The position numbers and the translations under genes were made by a program. A model generated the notes under the pieces. It made no database searches and was not told the DNA's origin. It was given only the letters and a program-made list of their open reading frames with translations. A stretch of DNA of 5,125 nucleotides from Candidatus Sifarchaeum marinoarchaea (GTDB lineage Archaea > Asgardarchaeota > Sifarchaeia > Borrarchaeales > Borrarchaeaceae), in contig JAECRW010000113.1 of the NCBI GenBank assembly GCA_016294985.1, positions 1 through 5,125 of the forward strand, written 5' to 3'. This document shows, piece by piece, positions 1 through 5,125 of the stretch; the first letter of the stretch is position 1, and each line of letters opens with the position of its first letter.

Positions 1-636
1 TGGGGACGAAAATGCGCCTATTGTGGTAAAACAGGCGTTCCTTTAGAAGTCGAGCATATAGTCCCTAAAAGCCGAGGCGGAACGGATCGAGTGTCTAATT
101 TGACGATCGCATGTAGAGCCTGTAATCTAAAGAAGGGAGATCAGACCGCCGAGGAGTTTGGCTATCCTACCATCCAGCAACAGGCAAAGCAACCTCTTAA
201 AGCAACTGCTTGTCTGAACACCATTCGTTGGAGGATAGTAGAGCAGTTAGGAGCAGATCATACCTACGGATACGTTACTAAATACCAGCGTACTAAGTTA
301 GGTCTGGAAAAGTCTCATGTTAATGACGCGTTCATAATCGCCGGCGGAACCAATCAAGAACGATGTCGTCCTTACGAGGTCATTCACGTCAAGAGGAGAA
401 ACCGTTCCTTACAATTGAACCGAAAAGGCTTCAAACCGTCTATTAGGAGACAGCGATACGAGTTACAACCCCACGACCTAGTAAAATTTGAAGGTAGCAC
501 TTTTACAGTAAAAGGAGTCCATTGTTATGGAACACGAGTTATGTTAAAAAATGTTAAGGGAAAAGACAAAAGTGTAGTTATCAACAAAGTGGAGTTGGTT
601 AAATATGGACAAGGGTTATTATTCAACTTATGTTAG
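1..636 (+). CDS. iscB: IscB-type RNA-guided RuvC/HNH nuclease, C-terminal half (5' end outside window)
   Basis: IscB is a transposon-encoded nuclease that uses an omega-RNA guide; HNH cuts the guide-paired strand and the split RuvC the other. The frame is open from base 1 to a TAG at 634-636, giving 211 visible residues, so the GTG at 91 is not the true start. Visible residues 5-53 are the HNH domain: CAYC (5-8), EHIVPKSRGG (18-27), SNL (32-34), CRACN (38-42), then KKGDQTAEEFG, a characteristic IscB stretch. Residues 65-116 hold the RuvC-III segment with SHVNDA (His106, Asp109). The basic, beta-rich tail (about 121-208) matches the IscB C-terminal target-adjacent-motif-interacting domain. The RRXRR/PLMP region, RuvC-I, bridge helix and RuvC-II should lie upstream, as should the omega-RNA. 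No frameshift is visible, so the protein may be active. A Cas9 is excluded because HNH to C-terminus is far too short. Confidence 0.93.
   Translation, partial: WGRKCAYCGKTGVPLEVEHIVPKSRGGTDRVSNLTIACRACNLKKGDQTAEEFGYPTIQQQAKQPLKATACLNTIRWRIVEQLGADHTYGYVTKYQRTKLGLEKSHVNDAFIIAGGTNQERCRPYEVIHVKRRNRSLQLNRKGFKPSIRRQRYELQPHDLVKFEGSTFTVKGVHCYGTRVMLKNVKGKDKSVVINKVELVKYGQGLLFNLC
599..606 (+). promoter_or_regulatory. Possible archaeal TATA box for thrS inside the end of iscB
   Basis: TTAAATAT resembles the archaeal TATA element and would start transcription about 25 bases downstream, near 625-632, giving a leader of roughly 65 bases that includes the hairpin. A second AT-rich option is at 617-625. No B-recognition element is convincing. 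Read-through from iscB is an equally good explanation for thrS transcription. Confidence 0.25.
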
Positions 637-643
637 TCTAAAC

Positions 644-686
644 GCCTCTTTCCTGCCCACCCTAAAGGGAAGGGGCTTCCAGAGGC
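644..686 (+). repeat. Subterminal right-end hairpin of the IscB element
   Basis: The outer stem GCCTCT (644-649) pairs perfectly with AGAGGC (681-686). An internal pyrimidine-rich bulge (650-654 against 677-680) leads to a middle stem GCCC (655-658) with GGGC (673-676), and an apical stem CCC (660-662) with GGG (667-669) closes a TAAA loop. This layered, imperfect GC-rich hairpin just after a nuclease ORF is the shape recognised by Y1 transposases at IS200/IS605 ends. It could also act as a structured leader or a weak transcription stop for iscB, but no T-run follows it. Confidence 0.7.
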
Positions 687-691
687 AGGAG
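687..691 (+). promoter_or_regulatory. Shine-Dalgarno sequence of thrS
   Basis: AGGAG lies directly after the last base of the outer hairpin stem. It is 2 bases from the GTG at 694 and 11 bases from the TTG at 703. Two bases is too close for efficient initiation, while 11 is somewhat long but usable, so the site favours the TTG start. Confidence 0.55.
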
Positions 692-693
692 TT

Positions 694-2607
694 GTGAAAC
701 TGTTGAAACTATTGTCAATTCATTCGAACGGTTTCAGTTACGAGGTAAAGCAAAAAGCAACTAAAGATGCTGAAGAAATCGAATATGAGCAATATGAGAC
801 TTCTGAACGTGTATTGGTCATTTTCATTTCTGTCGAAAACTCTGATGAAAAAAATCCAGAAATGGCAGTAAGACAAGCATCAGAGAAAATTCACGAGTTA
901 GCTGACGAACTTGGAGAATCAAATATTGTAATTTATCCTTACGCGCATTTAAGTTCACAATTGGCATCTCCTGGAACTGCTAAGCAAATTTTGAAGCGTT
1001 TAAGCGAGTTGTTGTCAGAAAAGGAATATACAGTAGTAAGATCACCCTTCGGATGGTATAAGGCATTTAATGTGAATTGTATAGGCCATCCACGAGCAGA
1101 AACTCTACGAGCAATAGATATTACTCAGAAGGAAAAAGAAGAAATTGTTGTTGAAGAACATCCACCTTCTGACTTCTATATATTAACTCCAGATAATCAA
1201 TTCATTAAAGTTGAAATAAAGGTTGATGGCGAATCAAAAAATCTAAAGACTAGCATTCCCTTTAATTTTAAGGAACATGAAAATTTAAGAGACTTTTTAC
1301 TTTATGAACTCGCCAAAGAAAGAGAAGAAAAAAGTAAACCACCACATATCGCTCTTATGAAGCGACATGAATTGGCAGACTACGAACCTGGTGCTGATCC
1401 TGGGAACATGCGGTGGTACGCTAAGGGCACTACATTACGTCATATTATTGAAGAACATGTTTATAATAAGGTAGTAAATGAGTTCGGTGCGCTCCCTTTG
1501 GATACGCCGATTATGTATGATCTTGAAAACCCTGTACTTAGACAACAGGTTTCGAGATTCCCAGCACGTCAATATCGTGTCCATTCAGGAGATAAAGAAC
1601 TTTTCCTGCGCTACGCTTCGGATTTCGGGCAGTTCTTTCTTTTGGCGGATACTACCCTCAGCTATAAAAACCTACCCTTAAGAATTTATGAATTAGCACC
1701 GAGTTTTAGAAGAGAAAAAAGGGGAGAGGTAGTCGCTTTAAGGAGACTAAGAGCTTTTACAATGCCTGACTTACATGCATGTGCAGCAGATATACCTTCA
1801 GTTCTACAAGAATTTGAAGAGCAATATTTTCTTGCAGCATCGCTAATGGACGATTTTGATTTTGACTACGAAGCAGCATTTCGTATGAGCAAAGAATTTT
1901 TCGAAGAGCATCGCGATTGGTTGGTAACTCTGATTGCCCAAGCACTAAAAAAGCCTGCATTGATCGAACTGTTCCCTGATAGATACTTCTATTGGATTTT
2001 AAAATTTGAATTCAACTTCGTTGACTTTGTTAAAAAAGTGGCAGCACTCTCTACTGTTCAGATAGACGTGGAGTCTGCTAAAAGATATGATATCACTTAT
2101 GTTAATGAAAAGGGCGAGAAGGTTTATCCAATTATTACCCATAGTTCACCCTCAGGTGCTGTTGAACGAATCGTATATGCGATGTTAGAAGGCGCTGCAA
2201 TTGATTCAAAAAAAGGAAAAACTCCAATGTTTCCTTTGTGGTTAGCACCTACTCAAGTAAGGATCATTTCTATATCAGATCGGCAAGTTTCATATTGCGA
2301 AGAGCTGATGCATAAAGTAGAAAGAGAACACATTCGAGTAGATTTAGATGATCGAGATGAAACATTAAGCAAAAAGATTCGCCAAGCAGAGCGCGAGTGG
2401 ATTTCCTATATACTCGTTATAGGCGACAATGAAATAGAAAATCAGACAGTTTCTGTAAGAACAAGGGCGGATGGAAAAACAAGAAAAGATATAGCTCTTG
2501 ACACTGTAATCCAAGAGATCGCTTCACTTATTAAAGGAAAAGTCTTTGTGCCGTTGTCCCCGTCATTAAAACGGCTTTCTAGGAGACCAACTTTCGTTTC
2601 GATGTAG
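694..2607 (+). CDS. thrS: Archaeal-type threonyl-tRNA synthetase with N-terminal editing domain
   Basis: This cytoplasmic class II synthetase charges tRNA-Thr with threonine. Length (637 aa) is normal for the archaeal form. Residues 1-140 are the archaeal editing domain that removes mischarged serine: IHS near the start, YPYAHLSS (81-88, His85), PFGWYK (118-123, Lys123) and GHPRAE (131-136, Glu136). A linker follows to about 235. The catalytic core (about 240-515) shows motif 1 around Pro272, motif 2 with SFRRE (337-341) and RLRAFTMPD (351-359), and motif 3 GAVERIVYA (488-496). Residues 516-637 form the anticodon-binding domain (WLAPTQVR, DLDDRDETLSKKIR). Of the usual zinc ligands His361 and His483 are present, but the Cys position reads Asp310. 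The start is ambiguous: the GTG at 694 gives the longest frame, while the TTG at 703 begins MKLLSIHS, fits family N-termini and is better spaced from the Shine-Dalgarno. The gene begins 57 bases after iscB. Confidence 0.96.
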   Translation: MKLLKLLSIHSNGFSYEVKQKATKDAEEIEYEQYETSERVLVIFISVENSDEKNPEMAVRQASEKIHELADELGESNIVIYPYAHLSSQLASPGTAKQILKRLSELLSEKEYTVVRSPFGWYKAFNVNCIGHPRAETLRAIDITQKEKEEIVVEEHPPSDFYILTPDNQFIKVEIKVDGESKNLKTSIPFNFKEHENLRDFLLYELAKEREEKSKPPHIALMKRHELADYEPGADPGNMRWYAKGTTLRHIIEEHVYNKVVNEFGALPLDTPIMYDLENPVLRQQVSRFPARQYRVHSGDKELFLRYASDFGQFFLLADTTLSYKNLPLRIYELAPSFRREKRGEVVALRRLRAFTMPDLHACAADIPSVLQEFEEQYFLAASLMDDFDFDYEAAFRMSKEFFEEHRDWLVTLIAQALKKPALIELFPDRYFYWILKFEFNFVDFVKKVAALSTVQIDVESAKRYDITYVNEKGEKVYPIITHSSPSGAVERIVYAMLEGAAIDSKKGKTPMFPLWLAPTQVRIISISDRQVSYCEELMHKVEREHIRVDLDDRDETLSKKIRQAEREWISYILVIGDNEIENQTVSVRTRADGKTRKDIALDTVIQEIASLIKGKVFVPLSPSLKRLSRRPTFVSM

Positions 2608-2697
2608 CCAATTTCACTAACTTCAAATAGAAAAAAAGGACTATAAAATTATCTCGTCTCTAGTCTAAATGACTCTGTAGTACAAAGAATATCGATG

Positions 2698-2732
2698 AAT
2701 ATCAAAAAAAGTGTAAGTAAATTATTGATATT
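2698..2732 (-). terminator. AT-rich inverted repeat with T-run in the convergent spacer
   Basis: AATATCAA (2698-2705) and TTGATATT (2725-2732) form a perfect 8-bp inverted repeat around a 19-base loop. On the minus strand this sits 10-45 bases past the stop of the coiled-coil gene and includes seven T's (2704-2710). Archaeal RNA polymerase stops at T-rich tracts, so this is a plausible terminator for that gene. Another minus-strand T7 lies at 2631-2637. The stem is too AT-rich to be a strong classical hairpin terminator. Confidence 0.4.
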
Positions 2733-2742
2733 TGGCTAGAAA

Positions 2743-4434
2743 TCAGGCGCCTCTAAAGGCTTCAATACAAGCAAGCGCAAATCCTTCAGCATCTTTTTCC
2801 TTAACAACTTTTTTCTGCTCTAGCACTTTTATTCCGTCTTGAATCGTTGATTCTATTGTTTTATCCTTCATAAAGTTCTTAGCATTCATGATTCGCTGTA
2901 TCTCATCTCTTAAGCTCTTATTTTTAGATAAAGCATCTTCAATTCTTACTTTTATGTGTTCGTTAAATGAGTTGTAAACTATAGCGTGATACTTCTTATC
3001 GCCGATATCAATGCCAATTTCTTTCTTTTCAATCACTGAAGCAATAGGAGGAGTAACAATGAAACGTGATTCTTGATTCTCGGTTGTATATTTAGTGAAA
3101 AAAAGCGGCAAATAGATTACATTAATGTCTTTGTACATTGGTGCTACTGATTCTGGAATCAAGAAATTTGTAGGGATCACATTTTCTTCATTAAGTTGCT
3201 TTTTTTGTTCATCGATTTTAGTAAAAATCTCTTTTATTAGATTTTCAATTGTCTTTTGAAATTCTTTAAGCTCATTGAGTTGATTATCACGCTCTGCTTC
3301 TGTATCTGTAATCCGTTTATTCTGTTGATTGATTGCTTCATCTGTCTTTCTAACGATCTCTTTCTTCTTTGCTTCAACATCTTCTAATACTTTCTTCCAA
3401 TTACCTTTAAGATTATTGATATCTTTTTCAGTTGCTTTAAGTGATTCTCCAATCGAATCAATTTGACTTTTTATGTAATTAATCGCCCCACCTGCTAAAT
3501 CAAAGGCTAATTCTGGTTCTTTACCAGGGGGAATTTTGTTTTCAATATAATCTTCGACAGATTTTTGAGCATTTGAAAAGGATGCTTGAACTGGGACAAA
3601 TGTAGTCCTTAGTTTTTCAACAATGTGTTTTCCTTCCCCTTCTTGCGCCATATCAGTGTTTTTTAGATCTTCTTCTTTTTTCATCTTCAAACGGACAATT
3701 TCTTGCTCGACTTCTTCCTTCAATTTTGTTAATTTTTCAGAAAACGCTTGTAGTGTTTCTCTAGTCTTGTCATCCAATTTTTTAAAATGATTGCCAGTAT
3801 TTTTTTCAATAGTCTTCTTAATTTCATCAAATTTCCTTAATTCATTATTTCTTTCTTCTATCAGTTCATCAAAATTTGTTGCAATCATTCTTGCATCATC
3901 TTGAGTTATTTCAGGTTCTAATATTGTTGCATTTAGATCCATTGGGGTTTTCTTTTCTACATTCTTTTTATGTGATGCCATTTTTTGCGATAGTTCTGGT
4001 TCAACTAATGCTGTGAGTGGCAAACTTTGCGTTGGCAGATTTGTTAACAGTTCAATTGTTCTTTTTAATGCATTTATGTAATCTGCTGCAGTCTCACTAC
4101 TAGAGAGGATATCATCAATTTCTTCAGGCTTGGGTACCTGACTAAATGTGAGTTTTTGTTCTGGTAGTCCTTGACTATCAGCAATTATTGATCCTTCTTT
4201 GGTCTTCATAAACCAATATGGCCAGAGAATTTTCGAGAATGAAGCTATAGCTTCTGCAGGCTTTTTCTTAAGTATACCTCCACCCTTTTCTCTACTTACT
4301 TCAGTTACCATAAATGCTGCTGCCAATTCGATATCAAGAGATGATGAAGGTTCATCAAGTAAAAATGGATATATGTCTACTTCTTTCATTTCTGAAGTTA
4401 TAGGTTTTGAAGGTTCTTTAGGTTCTTCTTCCAT
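2743..4434 (-). CDS. Uncharacterised soluble coiled-coil protein
   Basis: I do not recognise this family. The product is 563 aa with no signal peptide or membrane segment, so it is probably cytoplasmic. Residues 1-145 are acidic at the start and then globular, with a striking KILWPYWFMKT stretch (69-79) followed by a strand-like SIIADSQGL (82-90). Two long charged helical regions, about 180-260 and 325-418, rich in Glu and Lys, look like coiled coils; they are split by a Pro/Gly-containing segment (about 280-325). The last 145 residues are globular again, with strand-rich pieces (NVIYLPLFFTKY, RFIVTPP) and a helical end. I chose the ATG at 4434 because GGAGGG precedes it by six bases; the frame runs on to a TTG at 4461 with no ribosome site. 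The globule-coil-globule layout suggests a structural or scaffold role, but that is inference. The gene is convergent with thrS and follows the COG1058 gene after 95 bases. Confidence 0.85.
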   Translation of the reverse strand: MEEEPKEPSKPITSEMKEVDIYPFLLDEPSSSLDIELAAAFMVTEVSREKGGGILKKKPAEAIASFSKILWPYWFMKTKEGSIIADSQGLPEQKLTFSQVPKPEEIDDILSSSETAADYINALKRTIELLTNLPTQSLPLTALVEPELSQKMASHKKNVEKKTPMDLNATILEPEITQDDARMIATNFDELIEERNNELRKFDEIKKTIEKNTGNHFKKLDDKTRETLQAFSEKLTKLKEEVEQEIVRLKMKKEEDLKNTDMAQEGEGKHIVEKLRTTFVPVQASFSNAQKSVEDYIENKIPPGKEPELAFDLAGGAINYIKSQIDSIGESLKATEKDINNLKGNWKKVLEDVEAKKKEIVRKTDEAINQQNKRITDTEAERDNQLNELKEFQKTIENLIKEIFTKIDEQKKQLNEENVIPTNFLIPESVAPMYKDINVIYLPLFFTKYTTENQESRFIVTPPIASVIEKKEIGIDIGDKKYHAIVYNSFNEHIKVRIEDALSKNKSLRDEIQRIMNAKNFMKDKTIESTIQDGIKVLEQKKVVKEKDAEGFALACIEAFRGA

Positions 4435-4440
4435 TTTTTG

Positions 4441-4446
4441 CCCTCC
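4441..4446 (-). promoter_or_regulatory. Shine-Dalgarno sequence deciding the coiled-coil gene start
   Basis: The minus strand reads GGAGGG, six bases before the ATG at 4434. This is a near-ideal match and spacing, and it rejects the upstream in-frame TTG at 4461 as the start. Confidence 0.8.
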
Positions 4447-4483
4447 ATGGGCGTGTCTCAATTTTATTTACATTTAGTGAAGG

Positions 4484-4507
4484 TTTATTTTTCTTAAATT
4501 ATTTATT
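4484..4507 (-). promoter_or_regulatory. Likely promoter region of the coiled-coil gene
   Basis: The minus strand holds an A/T block (AATAAATAATTTAAG followed by AAAAATAAA) 50-73 bases before the ATG. An archaeal TATA box centred near 4490 would place the transcript start near 4463 and give a leader of about 30 bases carrying the GGAGGG site. The block is too uniformly AT-rich to pick one TATA element with certainty, and transcription from the upstream COG1058 gene is also possible. Confidence 0.35.
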
Positions 4508-4520
4508 GTTTCTTCTTGCC

Positions 4521-4529
4521 AAAAATAAA
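4521..4529 (-). terminator. T-rich stop signal after the COG1058 gene
   Basis: Directly after the TAA stop the minus strand reads TTTATTTTT. T-tracts of this kind are enough for archaeal intrinsic termination. No hairpin accompanies it, so it may be leaky and allow some read-through into the coiled-coil gene. Confidence 0.35.
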
Positions 4530-5125
4530 TTAGACTTCCTCTATTTTTCCTCCATAACTTAAAATCAGATTCTTCAGCATCTCAGCAGCATTATTTACAT
4601 TTTTATTTACTTGGTTTATTTCCCCTCTGGATGTAAGATGAATTTCGACACGTACAGCATCTTTCCAACTTAATGGATTGCTTTTAATGTACACACTTGG
4701 ATAGACCTTCATCACCTTTTCAATTAAAATCGCAATTTCAGATTCTATTAGATCTACTAAAAATTTAACATCAGCTGTGGCGATATCTCCAACCATTTTT
4801 GAAATGATATCTGCGACGCTCTGTTCAAACATGGCTTTTAATTCTGCGGGCACTCCTGGTAAACAGATTATATTAACGTTTTTTTCCAGTTCCAATAAAA
4901 CTCCAGGTATACCTCCTTCCGGATTTAGTAACATTTTGCTATCTTTAGGTTGATAAGCCATTTTAGTTGCATATTCGGAGATCTTGTTTCCTTTTGCATC
5001 ACCACGCGCGTATAATAGTTCATGAACTCGTTTAATTTCGTTTAGGAGCGCTTGATTCAAAATAAGCGGTCTATCCGTTGCTTTAGCTACGGCTTCTAAC
5101 GTCATATCATCAAAAGATGCACCTA
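4530..5125 (-). CDS. Stand-alone CinA-like MoCF-domain protein, COG1058 (5' end outside window)
   Basis: This belongs to the COG1058 family, often annotated as competence/damage-inducible protein A or NMN deamidase-related protein. The frame stays open to the window edge, so the ATG at 5105 is internal: the codons before it read GASFDD, the end of the family's GGLGPTxDDxT substrate-binding motif. About 197 residues are visible and roughly 70 are missing. Further signatures are NPEGGIPGV (67-75), CLPGVPAELKAMFE (87-100) and ESEIAILIEKVM (127-138), followed by YPSVYIKSNP. The protein ends after the C-terminal alpha/beta extension, with no CinA nicotinamide-amidase domain, as is usual in archaea. 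In bacterial CinA the equivalent domain has ADP-ribose pyrophosphatase activity, so a nucleotide-metabolism role is plausible but unproven. It is the first visible gene of a minus-strand pair with the coiled-coil gene. Confidence 0.9.
   Translation of the reverse strand, partial: GASFDDMTLEAVAKATDRPLILNQALLNEIKRVHELLYARGDAKGNKISEYATKMAYQPKDSKMLLNPEGGIPGVLLELEKNVNIICLPGVPAELKAMFEQSVADIISKMVGDIATADVKFLVDLIESEIAILIEKVMKVYPSVYIKSNPLSWKDAVRVEIHLTSRGEINQVNKNVNNAAEMLKNLILSYGGKIEEV

Larger units (their letters stand above)
1..693 (+). mobile_element. Right-hand part of an IS200/IS605-family, IscB-carrying element
   Basis: iscB genes typically lie in IS200/IS605-type elements that move as single strands and carry subterminal hairpins rather than inverted repeats. 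Here the iscB stop is followed after seven bases by a GC-rich imperfect hairpin (644-686), the expected right-end arrangement. The exact right boundary cannot be read, because these elements make no target duplication; it should fall somewhere around 687-705. The left end, omega-RNA and any tnpA transposase gene are outside the window, so it is unknown whether the element is autonomous. Confidence 0.7.

Noticed and set aside
91..636. GTG at 91 as the start of a 181-residue protein
   Set aside because: The frame is open to base 1 and the upstream codons encode the first zinc-binding CxxC and EHIVP of the HNH domain, so the gene is truncated by the window edge.
1..636. Cas9 or another CRISPR effector
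   Set aside because: HNH-to-C-terminus length and the AEEFG and SHVNDA context fit IscB, and the window contains no CRISPR repeat array.
1478..1681. Plus-strand reading frame of 67 codons
   Set aside because: It lies wholly inside thrS in another frame, with no recognisable motif.
1757..1960. Minus-strand reading frame of 67 codons
   Set aside because: It lies antisense to the thrS catalytic core and has no protein-like features of its own.
2640..2650. TATA-like ACTATAAAATT on the plus strand as a promoter for a small RNA
   Set aside because: Nothing downstream resembles a gene before the convergent coding region, and such AT-rich matches arise by chance here.
2794..2814. Plus-strand T-runs as the thrS terminator
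   Set aside because: They are short and lie within the 3' end of the coiled-coil coding sequence; they may stop thrS transcripts but are explained by Lys codons on the other strand.
4435..4461. N-terminal extension of the coiled-coil protein to a TTG start
   Set aside because: No ribosome site precedes that TTG, and the extension would itself encode the GGAGGG used for the ATG at 4434.
4199..4477. Plus-strand reading frame of 92 codons
   Set aside because: It is antisense to the N-terminus of the coiled-coil gene, whose start and GGAGGG site are convincing.

Overview
The window looks like a piece of an AT-rich archaeal chromosome. The main evidence is the threonyl-tRNA synthetase, which carries the archaea-specific N-terminal editing domain instead of the bacterial N1/N2 domains. 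A stand-alone COG1058 (CinA-like MoCF domain) protein with archaeal-type sequence supports this. I cannot fix the lineage from the sequence. A few ThrRS motifs recall TACK-group archaea (Nitrososphaerota or Bathyarchaeia), but that is memory, not a computed placement.

Layout: (1) Bases 1-636 (+) hold the C-terminal half of an IscB-type RuvC/HNH nuclease, the IS200/IS605-associated RNA-guided family ancestral to Cas9; its start lies left of the window. (2) Bases 644-686 form a GC-rich imperfect hairpin resembling the right end of an IS200/IS605-family element. (3) Bases 694-2607 (+) encode full-length archaeal ThrRS (thrS), which starts within a few bases of that right end. (4) Bases 2608-2742 are a short convergent spacer with an AT-rich inverted repeat and T-runs. 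(5) Bases 2743-4434 (-) encode a large soluble coiled-coil protein I do not recognise. (6) Bases 4435-4529 are a spacer with a likely promoter and terminator. (7) Bases 4530-5125 (-) hold the C-terminal three quarters of the COG1058 protein; its start lies right of the window.

The most notable point is the junction. A mobile element encoding an RNA-guided nuclease sits directly against the translation start of an essential aminoacyl-tRNA synthetase. Its end hairpin would lie in the thrS leader, beside the Shine-Dalgarno sequence, and thrS must be transcribed through, or from within, the element. The thrS start also contains a 9-bp in-frame near-repeat that makes the start codon ambiguous. The two right-hand genes run toward thrS and show no functional link to it.
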